Source: Shewanella hanedai (GTDB lineage: Bacteria; Pseudomonadota; Gammaproteobacteria; Enterobacterales; Shewanellaceae). From it: DNA of 64,000 nucleotides. A program made the position numbers and the translations under genes. Every line of letters begins with the position of its first letter. Position 1 is the first letter of the stretch. Location: NCBI RefSeq assembly GCF_007197645.1, contig NZ_VKGK01000004.1:1-64000 (forward strand). Reading direction: 5' to 3'. The notes beneath the pieces were generated by a model. That model had not been told where the DNA came from, made no database searches, and was given only the letters and a program-made list of their open reading frames with translations. Shown here piece by piece: positions 52,593 to 61,721 of this stretch.

Positions 52593-52958
52593 ATGAAAGC
52601 TGTTTCCATCGCCACTGTTTTGCTATTAACGTTAGGCTTAAGCGGATGTATTACGTTCCCAACAGATGACTCTAACCAAGTCAACGTTCTCTGGGATGTG
52701 TCAGAGTCTATAAGCCAATGTGAGCATAAGGGAACAGTCATAGGCTCTCAAGGTCACTTTTACGATTACTGGCTCCATGCTGACCGAGATATGGTGTGGG
52801 GAACACTCAATGAGATGCGCATTAAAGCCGCATTGCTTGGCGCTGATACCATCTATCTATATCGCCCTTTAGGGTTCACCGGCTCTGTGACCATGATGGC
52901 TAATGCTTATAAATGTATCAACATCCAAAAAACAACAACAGAAAATGCAGGTAGTTAA
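52593..52958 (+). CDS. DUF4156-like lipoprotein
   Basis: A 121-residue small lipoprotein: signal MKAVSIATVLLLTLGLSGC with lipidated Cys 19, then a compact domain with two more cysteines and the segment NEMRIKAALLGADTIYLYRP, which fits the DUF4156/RcsF-like group of small envelope lipoproteins. Function unknown. I start at ATG 52593 because the lipobox then lies at the normal distance; an in-frame ATG at 52527 would add a 22-residue stretch lacking signal features. Confidence 0.75.
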   Translation: MKAVSIATVLLLTLGLSGCITFPTDDSNQVNVLWDVSESISQCEHKGTVIGSQGHFYDYWLHADRDMVWGTLNEMRIKAALLGADTIYLYRPLGFTGSVTMMANAYKCINIQKTTTENAGS

Positions 52959-53144
52959 TACCTGAGGTTGCCTCCTTTGGTTTATAGCTAAGTCACTTGA
53001 AAATGCAGAATAAATAGCATTTATTCCCACTATAAGTGGGGCTTTTAGTTATTTAGCTGTCGAAATGATATATTTGAAGCTTGCAAGATTTGCGGTTAGC
53101 ATAGCGGGTACTGTTAATTTTTTGACCTATTTAAAGGGGATTTT

Positions 53145-53390
53145 ATGTTAGGTGAAAACCACTCTCTTATCCACGAGTTTCCCGAGCACAAAGATCTCAT
53201 TGTGATGCTTTCCCAAAGCAATGAATCTTTTGCAAAACAAACCAAAAAATACAATGCGCTTGATAAAGAGATTCGAGAACTCGAATTAAATGGCGCTCCC
53301 ATTGATGATGAAGCGATGCATCAATTAAAACATGACAGGGCAGTATTAAAAGATGCTTTGTACCAGTGTCTAGTCGCTGAAAAACAGTAA
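53145..53390 (+). CDS. YdcH family (DUF465) small protein
   Basis: An 81-residue helical protein of the YdcH/DUF465 family: HSLIHEFPEHKDLIVMLSQS, FAKQTKKYNALDKEIRELE, LKHDRAVLKDALYQCL. Mostly one long coiled-coil hairpin. Function is not established. AAAGGGGATTTT precedes the ATG. A short hairpin, CCCACTATAAGTGGG, lies upstream near 53025-53040. Confidence 0.9.
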   Translation: MLGENHSLIHEFPEHKDLIVMLSQSNESFAKQTKKYNALDKEIRELELNGAPIDDEAMHQLKHDRAVLKDALYQCLVAEKQ

Positions 53391-53534
53391 TCAAGCTTGC
53401 TAACTTAAAGTCTAGAGCCAAAGTATCGAGCAAAAGCCTCGAACAGTAGACAATGAGCCAGAATACACTGGCTCTTTAATTTTTTGACTATTCCAACCCC
53501 GCTATAAGCGAGCCGTATTCACTGCCATACAATA

Positions 53535-54281
53535 TTACTTTTTGAGCTTTATATAGAGTTCGCCATCACGTACTTGAATGTCTTCAACACCATCAGCAAA
53601 CGCATTCCAAAATCCAGAATCACCAAACTCGCCGACTAAATTAACCCTTTTCATATTCCCTAGCCAAGCATTCGGAATAGGCACGCCCATCAAACTAACC
53701 CCAACTAAAGCCACTACAGGGCGGCGATTTTCGTCAAGATGAATATCAATACCTGCATTCACTCTCAAGATCTCACCCGGCATAAAAGGAAAGTCTTCTG
53801 GGATCGGAACTAATATTTTTGCGCTGGTAAGATTATCAGAAAAATCGATGGCCACCCGACGAGCAAAATCAGGGTTATTGCCAATCATCGAATTGACCTC
53901 TTTCTCACTAAAGCTCACCTGACGCTCCCCATCTAACTCCTGATACGCTTCAGGTGTTAACTCATCCATGTCAGACTTAGCGACTTGTGTCGTATCAGTT
54001 TTCACGCCACTTATCGACTCTCTTTGAGCCGCTTTGGTCGAACTCGCATTGGTCTCTGGCTGCCAACCGAGTTGATGCAGTTTGTTGTCTAGCTTCAACT
54101 CTTCCTTCACATTTAATGTCACAGGAGTCAGTTCAGAAGGGAAAATATAAGTCCGGACAACAAAAACAGTAATCCCAACAGTGAGCAGTATCGTCACCAA
54201 CACAATCAGCAAAACCTTCACACCGGAGAGACCTCTCTGATAAGCCAATCCTGTACTTCTGTTCGAGATCCAAGTGTGCAT
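53535..54281 (-). CDS. Membrane-anchored protein of unknown function
   Basis: A 248-residue protein with one hydrophobic segment (about residues 20-46, GVKVLLIVLVTILLTVGITVFVV) and a periplasmic remainder. The C-terminal 130 residues (ERQVSFSEKEVNSMIGNNPD, RRVAIDFSDNLTSAKILVPI, VNAGIDIHLDENRRPVVALVG) look like a curved beta-sheet lipid- or amphiphile-binding fold, but I cannot name a family. I recall similar Shewanella proteins having been mislabelled arginine N-succinyltransferase; no acyltransferase motif is visible here. GAGGAACTTAA precedes the ATG. Confidence 0.7.
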   Translation of the reverse strand: MHTWISNRSTGLAYQRGLSGVKVLLIVLVTILLTVGITVFVVRTYIFPSELTPVTLNVKEELKLDNKLHQLGWQPETNASSTKAAQRESISGVKTDTTQVAKSDMDELTPEAYQELDGERQVSFSEKEVNSMIGNNPDFARRVAIDFSDNLTSAKILVPIPEDFPFMPGEILRVNAGIDIHLDENRRPVVALVGVSLMGVPIPNAWLGNMKRVNLVGEFGDSGFWNAFADGVEDIQVRDGELYIKLKK

Positions 54282-55380
54282 TTAAGTTCCTCTGCCCTCT
54301 TATAAAATTAACACCATGGTAACCTCGTCACTAAAGAAAGGACAGTGAAGTGCTATCCAACGACATTTCAGGCTAAAACGACAATGCAGATAAGCATAAT
54401 GGGGCACATCTACATATTCAGTGTCGATTTCGAAAACGGCTAGATAGTTCCCATTATCTCCTTTTGGGTTCTAGGTTAATGGGGACTTTGAGTATTTTCC
54501 AAACTTCATTTAGATTAGAGTCGAGCTTGAATCCTTATAGTTAGACTGCGTCGTGGGTCTCCAACAAACACCTAGGCAAGGAGGACTGCTCGTCTTCATC
54601 CTCCTTGCATCCACCATGACGCCCGGGCGAAGTTGTCATCCTTTATTAAGCAGAGAAGGTCGGGCTTCGCCCTGCTAGGACGGCACTGCGTGCCTGCGAG
54701 GTCGTTCGCAAGCTCACTGCTAGGACGCTTCGCTTACGGATAACAGAACGCTGCGCTCACGGTAAAAGCCAAACTGAGCATCTGCCATTGCCGTCATCCT
54801 GGGCTTGTTCCGGGATCCATTCTTTTGAACTTAAGCGATTAAGGGCGCTTAAATACCAAGATAAAAGCTACTCACCACGGAGAACACGGAGGCCCACGGA
54901 GAAAGGCAACGGCCAATAGTAAAGATGATACAAAACTACCAGACAAAAAAGCTGGCTAGCCCCCTTTCTATAGTACATGAGTCTACTCATCACCTAAAAA
55001 CAGTTAATCTTCATACATTTCAATACAATACACTCTATCACATTGAATACCATAGAATATGTAGGGTATTCTTTAGCCTATAAGGGAATGTAGGAAGGAC
55101 TCTAGTCTCACAAGAGAAAGTCAAAATGCGATAAGCAGATGACAAGAGACACCGCCGTTCAGGGAAGAAACTAGCTCGCCGCTCATGTATCCAAGACGCA
55201 AAGAGTAAGCCAGTCATTTACGCTTCACGCAAGCGACTGATTTAAAACAAATTCCCCTATCTATTTATCACGAAATTGTGACGAATATACATATCCAGAA
55301 AACACTAAATCAGCTAGATTTAACAATAGTAGCCATGTTACTTCTGGTTAATAAGTTATTTTTGGTTCACCAGGAATAAA
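54282..55380. other. Repeat-rich left flank of accessory cassette
   Basis: A 1.1-kb gene-free stretch. About 54648-54735 and 54750-54825 hold intergenic repeats that are the reverse complement of copies beyond the cassette (58627-58712 and 58482-58560). Near 54866-54918 a CACGGAGGCCCACGGAGAAA unit matches 58879-58912 in direct orientation. From about 54930 to 55380 the DNA is AT-rich, with no repeat recognised, and leads into the first cassette gene. Confidence 0.75.
54648..54825 (-). repeat. Inverted copy of the intergenic repeat pair
   Basis: The first part (54648-54735) contains GCTAGGACGGCACTGCGTGC and TCGTTCGCAAGCTCACTGCT. The second (54750-54825) contains AACTGAGCAT, then GCCGTCATCC, GGGCTTGTTCCGGGATCCAT. 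Both read as the reverse complement of units on the other side of the two-gene cassette. Confidence 0.85.
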
Positions 55381-56403
55381 ATGTCTTCTCTACAAACCCC
55401 TATCATTGAGTATTACTCGATTTATGATGTTGATGTTAAAGAAGAAAGCTGCCATAAAGTCGAACTAGCTTCGCATGCTGATGGTGATTTACTTAAACTG
55501 TTGAAAAAAGTTGCAGCGAATACTCGGACGAGTAGCTCAAAGAGGCAAGCTACATTTGGATTAAGCTCTCCAGTAAAGTTAGCGCTAGAAAAAGTTGTTA
55601 ACAATGAAAGTAGGGAACTACATAGTGAAAATATCGCAAAAATTCTACTTGATGCAGAGGTAATATATGGCAAGAAGATGGAGCGACTAAAGAAAGAGCT
55701 TAAAAAAGGAAGCTTAGTTATAACTATTTTTTCAATGGGCTCAATTAGATTATTAATGTTGTCAAAAATAGACTTTGAAAAGTTTCTTGAAAAAGATACT
55801 TTAAAAAGCACATTAGGCTTACCTGAAGAAAAAGCATTATTAAAATCTTGCCTTATTGAAATTGAAGATAACAACATGAAAGATGGTATCTTACTTGCTG
55901 ATTCTAATGGTGCTATTGCAAGATACTGGTGGGACGAATTTTTAAAGAGTAATTTAACATATACCGATAAAGAAAATACTCAAAAAGCATTTAGCACACT
56001 AGAACAAGCCATATCTAAAGTTAAAAATGACTCACCAGAAGATCATCGAGATCTAAGAAATAACCTAATTTCATATTTTAAAACATCTAAATCTTATGAT
56101 CATGAAGAAATGATCGAACGCGTTATTGGGAATTTCGAACCTCAGAGCACTCAGGTTGATATGAGTAGTATTAGAAAAAAATTGGAGAGTATTCCAGAAA
56201 AAGCCAAATTCGATGGTAATTTTGAGATTGATGTTAAAGAAGTTAGAGCTAAAGCGAAAAAAGTATATGATTTAGGTAATGATATAGAGCTAACTACACG
56301 TTCTGGAACCGATAACATATACAATATAAGTAAAGGTGAAGATAATTACGTAGCCGTGAGAGTGAAAACAAATAACAATGAATTCAAAAGCATAGAGCTA
56401 TAG
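55381..56403 (+). CDS. Cassette gene 1: soluble protein of unknown function
   Basis: A 340-residue protein with no signal peptide or membrane segment, rich in Lys, Glu and Ser. I do not recognise a family with confidence. The middle (KKGSLVITIFSMGSIRLLML, then EEKALLKSCLIEIEDNN, GILLADSNGAIARYWWDEFL) recalls the beta-sheet core of nucleoid-associated NdpA-like proteins and of DUF4868 (KwaB-like) proteins; this is a weak structural impression, not a match. Codon use is visibly more AT-rich than in neighbouring genes. AGGA precedes the ATG. The next gene starts 2 bases after its stop. Confidence 0.8.
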   Translation: MSSLQTPIIEYYSIYDVDVKEESCHKVELASHADGDLLKLLKKVAANTRTSSSKRQATFGLSSPVKLALEKVVNNESRELHSENIAKILLDAEVIYGKKMERLKKELKKGSLVITIFSMGSIRLLMLSKIDFEKFLEKDTLKSTLGLPEEKALLKSCLIEIEDNNMKDGILLADSNGAIARYWWDEFLKSNLTYTDKENTQKAFSTLEQAISKVKNDSPEDHRDLRNNLISYFKTSKSYDHEEMIERVIGNFEPQSTQVDMSSIRKKLESIPEKAKFDGNFEIDVKEVRAKAKKVYDLGNDIELTTRSGTDNIYNISKGEDNYVAVRVKTNNNEFKSIEL

Positions 56404-56404
56404 T

Positions 56405-57787
56405 ATGAATATCGTAAAGGAAGTAGATGAAAGAGTAGATCTATTTTCAGTATCGTGGTTATTTTTAGGAAACACTAACATTCAAGAAGTTGAAAAGGAA
56501 ATTTTCAAATATAACTTCCTATCTAATAACCATGAAGTTACATTTATTTTTTATCAGAACAACTCAGTAATACACGAATCAAACAGCTGGGGGGAACTAA
56601 GTTCAAAACTAAACCCATTATTATGGGATCACGATGAAAAGCTAAAGGTGTCCTGTACTTTTGATAAAACAACTGTCACAGGCCTGATAATAATCGATCA
56701 GAAAGAATTTATAAAAACATTACCAAAATCAACAAGAAAAATAATAGAATTCTGGAATGAGACACTCTTAAACAACAAGAATATATCAATCTATAATAAT
56801 AGCATTATTGATATTAAACTATCAACCATTGATAAAAAAAGAACAAAACGCCTATTTAGTGATTTAGAAATTTGCAACACCATTTCTATTACACCGGAGA
56901 ACCTGTTCTATTTTGGAGAACAACTAAAAAAATCAGAACTAAGTCTACTTCACCGACATATAATACAAGTAACATCACTATTCTGTTTAAAAGTATTTTG
57001 TTCGAAGTTTAGAGAAAATCCAGATGCTCAATTTATTTTCGAAGGTTATAATAGTTATTCAATAGAAAACCCTGAAAAAAATAAACTCGTGGATGTAGCT
57101 GACACTTTATACACTATTTACCAATGGATATTCTCTGACTCAAACACATCTTCCAAACTTGGAATATTGAGAAATTTAGTATCACTTTCAAACACTAATG
57201 ATTTCAGAACTTGCTTCTCACAAAATCTATTAAAGTCATTATTTTCAAACCATCAAGTATATATGAAAGAGAACATAAAACAGTACTTTGAAATTAAAAA
57301 CAAAGTAACTGAGTTCATGTTTAACTTACTAAATAAATCTTTTGACATATATGACCAATACAAAATAACATCACGAAATACAGCTTTAGCAGTACTCTCA
57401 TACTTTTTCACTGTTATTGTTATAAAGTCTATCAGCAAGCAGAAAACGGATGTTTTATTTTCACCAGAAATCGCTTCTATTTCAATAGTCTTTATTTTAT
57501 CTGCAATTATATATGTTTTTATGATTCACTCCGATCTAATCAAGAAAAATTCAAGTATTAAAATAAGTGTAAGTGAGCTAAAAAGTAGATACGAACAAAT
57601 ATTATGTGAAGATGAAATTGAAGAGATTTTTAATAGTAAATCATTATCAAACTCATTGAATGATAATTCTACAAACAACTATCACCTCTATGTTGTCGGT
57701 GTACTATTCGCCATTCTTATTTGTGTAATCTATTTTTCAATTTCAAATTTAGGTTTAGATTTTTTTGTAAAATTAATTATTTATTAA
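56405..57787 (+). CDS. Cassette gene 2: membrane protein of unknown function
   Basis: A 460-residue protein. The first 310 residues look soluble and are rich in Asn, Ser, Lys and Ile. Three hydrophobic segments lie in the last third: about 323-342 (ALAVLSYFFTVIVIKSIS), 355-377 (IASISIVFILSAIIYVFMI) and 430-455 (YVVGVLFAILICVIYFSIS). No family is recognised and no enzymatic motif is evident. It starts immediately after gene 1 without its own strong ribosome binding site, so coupling is likely. Strongly AT-rich. Together the two genes look like a mobile accessory unit, possibly phage defence. Confidence 0.8.
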   Translation: MNIVKEVDERVDLFSVSWLFLGNTNIQEVEKEIFKYNFLSNNHEVTFIFYQNNSVIHESNSWGELSSKLNPLLWDHDEKLKVSCTFDKTTVTGLIIIDQKEFIKTLPKSTRKIIEFWNETLLNNKNISIYNNSIIDIKLSTIDKKRTKRLFSDLEICNTISITPENLFYFGEQLKKSELSLLHRHIIQVTSLFCLKVFCSKFRENPDAQFIFEGYNSYSIENPEKNKLVDVADTLYTIYQWIFSDSNTSSKLGILRNLVSLSNTNDFRTCFSQNLLKSLFSNHQVYMKENIKQYFEIKNKVTEFMFNLLNKSFDIYDQYKITSRNTALAVLSYFFTVIVIKSISKQKTDVLFSPEIASISIVFILSAIIYVFMIHSDLIKKNSSIKISVSELKSRYEQILCEDEIEEIFNSKSLSNSLNDNSTNNYHLYVVGVLFAILICVIYFSISNLGLDFFVKLIIY

Positions 57788-58177
57788 TAGACTAAAAGAC
57801 AGGACGTATACGGTCACATTGAGTTTAGCAATCTCAATGTCCTGTTTTTTTGCTTCAGGTTAGCGTTATTCGATAAATAACCCTTCACAGCATGGCATAG
57901 GTCGCGGTCTTGCGACTTTATGTAGAAAAGGCGGGACAGGCATATCTTTTGTTTTCTCAGTCAGTCTTCAACTAGTTTTTGATTTACCTCCATCTTTTCC
58001 TCCGTGAACTCAACAACGTCCTTGTTTAACGGCTAGCTCGCCAATCCTTGGCTCTCTCTCATAAGCTAATGGCTTCGCCATATTCGCTGTAGCGAAGCAC
58101 AATAACGTCCCTGTTTAATAGCCAGTTCTACAGTCCCTGTATCTCGTTCATAAACTTATGGCTTCGCCATATTCACC

Positions 58178-58333
58178 GTGGTGAGAATAGCTTTGTTTTT
58201 TTACAAGAAAGAATGGATCCCGGAACAAGCCCGGGATGACGGCAATGACAAATGCTCAGTTTTGCTTTTACTGTAAGCCAAGCGTTCCTGTAGCCGCAGG
58301 CTATTCCGTGAGCAACGCGTTCTGTATTCAAGT
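58178..58333 (+). repeat. Long intergenic repeat, copy 1
   Basis: Begins GTGGTGAGAATAGCTTTGTT, contains the hairpin ATCCCGG-AACAAGC-CCGGGAT, then GACGGCAATGACAAATGCTC, and ends in a GAGCAACGCGTTCTGTATTC tail. Confidence 0.85.
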
Positions 58334-58453
58334 GAGTCGCCCTTCTTCACTTAAATTTGCTAACTATTAAAAAAGACAGGACACCCACATCTTTTTCACC
58401 ATAAAATAGCCTTAGTTTTCCCTCCATCTTTTCCTCCGTGTAGCGGAGCCTCC

Positions 58454-58603
58454 GTGGTGAGAATAGCTTTGTTTTTTACAAGAAAGAATGGATCCCGGAA
58501 CAAGCCCGGGATGACGGCAATGACAAATGCTCAGTTTTGCTTTTACTGTAAGCTAAGCGTTCCTGTAGCCGCAGGCAATTCCGTGAGCAACGCGTTCTGT
58601 ATA
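58454..58603 (+). repeat. Long intergenic repeat, copy 2
   Basis: Nearly identical to copy 1, including the ATCCCGG/CCGGGAT hairpin and the GAGCAACGCGTTCTGTAT tail. It is followed at 58627 by the 86-base unit. Confidence 0.88.
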
Positions 58604-58626
58604 CGGTCGCCTCCATTTTTACTTAG

Positions 58627-58712
58627 AAGCGAAGCGCACTAGCAGTGAGCTTGCGAACGACCTCGCAGGCACGCAGTGCCGTCCTAGCAGGGCGAAGCCC
58701 GTCCTTCTCAGC
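58627..58712 (+). repeat. 86-base intergenic repeat, copy A
   Basis: Contains AGCAGTGAGCTTGCGAACGA and GGCACGCAGTGCCGTCCTAG. A second direct copy is at 59215-59300 and an inverted copy at 54648-54735. Confidence 0.88.
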
Positions 58713-59041
58713 TTTAATATTCCGTGAGCAACGCGTTCTGTATTCAAGTGAGTAGCTCTAGCATCTCAGCTTTAAACACCAAGATTAAAGCTATTCACCA
58801 CGGCGAATATGGCAAAGCCATGTGCTAATAAGCGAGAGCTAGGGATAGCGAACTGGCCGTTAAACAGGGACGTTGTTGGAACACGGAGGGCCACGGAGAA
58901 AAGCAACAGCCAAAAGGTCAATGTACTTTAAGCCTTTATCTGTTGAACTTACCGAAGCGAAGCGCTCTAGCAGGGCAAAACCCATCCTTCTTCGCTTCAC
59001 CTCCATCTTTTCCTCCGTGAACTCCGTGTAGCGAAGCCTCC

Positions 59042-59191
59042 GTGGTGAGAATAGCTTTGTTTTTTACAAGAAAGAATGGATCCCGGAACAAGCCCGGGAT
59101 GACGGCAATGACAAATGCTCAGTTTTGCTTTTACTGTAAGCGAAGCATTCCCGTAGCCGTAGGCTATTCCGTAAGCAACGCGTTCTGTATA
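59042..59191 (+). repeat. Long intergenic repeat, copy 3
   Basis: Offset by exactly 588 bases from copy 2, with the 86-base unit again following at the same distance, so 58454-58712 and 59042-59300 are a larger duplicated block. Confidence 0.88.
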
Positions 59192-59214
59192 CGTTCGCCT
59201 CCATTTTTACTTAG

Positions 59215-59300
59215 AAGCGAAGCGCACTAGCAGTGAGCTTGCGAACGACCTCGCAGGCACGCAGTGCCGTTCTAGCAGGGCAAAACCCATCCTTCTTCGC
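59215..59300 (+). repeat. 86-base intergenic repeat, copy B
   Basis: Second direct copy of the unit at 58627-58712, differing at a few bases (GCCGTTCTAGCAGGGCAAAA). Confidence 0.85.
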
Positions 59301-59358
59301 TTCACCTCCATCTTCACCTCCATCTTTTCCTCCGTGAACTCCGTGTAGCGAAGCCTCC

Positions 59359-59520
59359 GTGGTGAGAATAGCTTTGTTTTTTTTACAAGAAAGAATGGAT
59401 CCCGGAACAAGCCCGGGATGACGGCAATGACAAATGCTCAGTTTTGCTTTTACTGTAAGCTAAGCGTTCCTGTAGCCGCAGGCTATACCGTGAGCAACGC
59501 GTTCTGTATTCAAGTGAGTC
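59359..59520 (+). repeat. Long intergenic repeat, copy 4
   Basis: Same unit as copies 1-3, ending in ATTCAAGTGAGTCGCCC as in copy 1. It is the last repeat before the PepO-like gene. Confidence 0.85.
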
Positions 59521-59633
59521 GCCCTAACAACATAAATTTGCTAACAAATCAGGTATTGACATTTTCTGGCAATCTTAGAATATAAAGCACGTTATTTAAC
59601 AGCGACCTACTTTAAGCAAGGACACCTATAACA

Positions 59634-61721
59634 ATGAAAAAATCCTTAATCGCTATCGCATTAACCAGCACTTTTTTGGCTAGCTGTGGCACATCAGATA
59701 CAACCAATGCAGACATTAAGAGTACTGAAGTAGAAAAGAAAGTGACAGTAGCCAGTTCAAACAAAGCTGAACTCGGTAGTTTTGGTGTCGATTTAACGGC
59801 GCGTAACGAGGCCGTTAAACCTGGCGATGACTTCTTTATGTATGCCAGCGGCACTTGGTATGACAACTACATTATGCCAGCGGATAAAACCCGCTTTGGT
59901 GCATTTACAGGCTTGGCAGAGCGCAGTGAGAAGCAAGTTAAAGCCATCATCGATGACATAGCCAGTCGTAGCGGTCTTAACGCTGAAGAGCAGCTGATCG
60001 CTGATTTTTATCAAGCCTACATGGACACTGATACCGCCAACAAGCTAGGTATCACGCCAATTCAAGCCAGCTTAGATCAAATTGCAGCCATTAAATCCAC
60101 CGATGATTTAACCAAGGTATTCGGCGGTGCATGGCTCACTGGTGCCACCTCGCCTATCGCTGGCGGCATGTGGTTTAACCGCTTAGACCCGAACCAGTAT
60201 GAGATGTCTATCGGGGCTGGAGGATTAGGACTACCTGACCGTTCATATTACCTTGAGGACAGCGAGCGTTTTGTTAACATTCGCAGCGCTTACGTTGAGC
60301 ATATCGCCGAAATGCTTGCCTTTGCAGGTATCAAAGACGGTAAAGCCCGTTCAACGGCAATTTTAGCCTTAGAAACCAAGATGGCCGAAGGTCAATGGCC
60401 GAGAGAAAAACGTCGTAACCGCGATCTGACTCTTAATCAGGTAAAGCGTGCAGATTTAGCTAAGCAATACCCTGGATTTAACTGGGATCTTTACTTCGCA
60501 GAAACAGGTTATCAAGTACCACAGCTAAACGTATCTCAACCTGATCCAATCAAAGCCATGATCGCATTGACCAAACAACAACCTTTAAATGTTTGGCAGG
60601 ATTACCTCACTTTCCACACGATTAGCAACAACGCGAGTTTATTGTCTGAAGATATCTATACCGCCAACTTTGCTTTTAATGGCAAAACATTAAACGGACA
60701 AGAAGAGCCGCGTCCGCGTTGGAAGCGTGCGATTTCAGAAATGTCTGATACCCAATCATTGGGCTTCGCTATCGGTAAGGTCTATGTCGGTCGTTACTTC
60801 CCTGAATCATCTAAGCAGCAGATGGCTGAGTTAGTTGAAAACCTGCGCACCTCTTTAGGTCAACGTATCGATGGTCTCGACTGGATGGGCGCAGAGACAA
60901 AAGTTAACGCGCACGCTAAGCTTGCCGCTTTTACGCCTAAAATCGGTTACCCAGATGTGTGGAAAGAGTTTGATGGTTTAACCCTGACCAATAAAGATCT
61001 TGTGGGCAATGTTCAAAACTTACGTCAGTTCTTTAAAGCCGATAGCATCGCGAAAGAGCTTGAGAAAACCGACCGTAATCGCTGGGGCATGACACCACAA
61101 CGGGTGAACGCCTACTACAACAGCTCATTTAATGAGATTGTATTCCCAGCTGCCATCTTACAACCGCCATTTTTTGACCCTAATGCCGATCCTGCAGTTA
61201 ACTATGGTGGTATTGGTGCTGTGATCGGTCACGAAATGGGACATGGTTTTGATGATCAAGGTTCTAAATCCGATGCCAATGGTATTCAACGCAACTGGTG
61301 GACTGACGCCGATCGCGCTGCTTTTGACGCAAAGGCCGATCGTTTGGCTGCTCAATACAGCAAATACGAGCCGATACCTGACAACTTCGTCAACGGTCGC
61401 AACAGTTTAGGTGAAAATATTGGTGATGTAGGTGGTCTATCCATGGCTTATCACGCTTACCAACTTAGCCTAAACGGCAAAGAAGCCCCTATCATCGATG
61501 GCCTAACTGGCGATCAGCGCTTCTTCCTTGCTTGGGCTCAAGTGTGGAAAGAGAAACGCACTGAGCAAAGCATGCTCAACCAGCTTCGTGCTGGCACCCA
61601 TGCACCTGGTCAATATCGCGCACAAGCACCGCGTAACCACGATGCTTGGTACAAGGCATTTGATGTTAAGCCTGGTGATGAGCTTTATCTGCCAGAAGAT
61701 CAGCGTGTACGCATCTGGTAA
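59634..61721 (+). CDS. pepO: M13-family metallopeptidase, PepO-like lipoprotein
   Basis: A 695-residue neprilysin-type zinc endopeptidase. Lipoprotein signal FLASC (C18), so it is anchored at the envelope. The N-terminal helical domain starts PGDDFFMYASGTWYDN. Catalytic motifs: NAYYNSSFNEIVFPAAIL, HExxH as HEMGH (H533, H537), and the downstream GENIGDVGGL with the third ligand Glu; usual family members have GENIADxGG. Ends RVRIW, the family's normal C-terminus. It cleaves oligopeptides. AAGGACACC precedes the ATG. Confidence 0.95.
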   Translation: MKKSLIAIALTSTFLASCGTSDTTNADIKSTEVEKKVTVASSNKAELGSFGVDLTARNEAVKPGDDFFMYASGTWYDNYIMPADKTRFGAFTGLAERSEKQVKAIIDDIASRSGLNAEEQLIADFYQAYMDTDTANKLGITPIQASLDQIAAIKSTDDLTKVFGGAWLTGATSPIAGGMWFNRLDPNQYEMSIGAGGLGLPDRSYYLEDSERFVNIRSAYVEHIAEMLAFAGIKDGKARSTAILALETKMAEGQWPREKRRNRDLTLNQVKRADLAKQYPGFNWDLYFAETGYQVPQLNVSQPDPIKAMIALTKQQPLNVWQDYLTFHTISNNASLLSEDIYTANFAFNGKTLNGQEEPRPRWKRAISEMSDTQSLGFAIGKVYVGRYFPESSKQQMAELVENLRTSLGQRIDGLDWMGAETKVNAHAKLAAFTPKIGYPDVWKEFDGLTLTNKDLVGNVQNLRQFFKADSIAKELEKTDRNRWGMTPQRVNAYYNSSFNEIVFPAAILQPPFFDPNADPAVNYGGIGAVIGHEMGHGFDDQGSKSDANGIQRNWWTDADRAAFDAKADRLAAQYSKYEPIPDNFVNGRNSLGENIGDVGGLSMAYHAYQLSLNGKEAPIIDGLTGDQRFFLAWAQVWKEKRTEQSMLNQLRAGTHAPGQYRAQAPRNHDAWYKAFDVKPGDELYLPEDQRVRIW

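Larger units (their letters stand above)
57788..59633. other. Repeat-rich right flank of accessory cassette
   Basis: A 1.85-kb gene-free stretch. It holds four direct copies of a roughly 150-base unit beginning GTGGTGAGAATAGCTTTGTT at 58178, 58454, 59042 and 59359, two copies of an 86-base unit at 58627-58712 and 59215-59300, and several copies of an ATGGCTTCGCCATATTC unit (near 58069, 58159 and, inverted, 58801). Short open frames at 58454-58642 and 59042-59230 are two copies of the same repeat and not genes. Confidence 0.8.

Noticed and set aside
53535..54281. Arginine N-succinyltransferase
   Set aside because: I recall this name on similar Shewanella proteins, but the sequence shows a membrane anchor and a periplasmic beta-rich domain with no acyltransferase motif.
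55381..57787. Direct assignment to the Kiwa defence system
   Set aside because: Order (soluble then membrane), protein lengths and lack of a recognisable DUF4868 signature do not support it; kept only as an analogy.
58454..58642. 62-residue open frame, repeated with small changes at 59042-59230
   Set aside because: Both frames are copies of the same intergenic repeat. They lack ribosome binding sites, and the two other repeat copies do not keep the frame open, so they are not genes.
57880..59520. Possible CRISPR array
   Set aside because: Repeat units are 86-150 bases, irregularly spaced and nested, with no uniform short repeat and unique spacer pattern and no cas genes.
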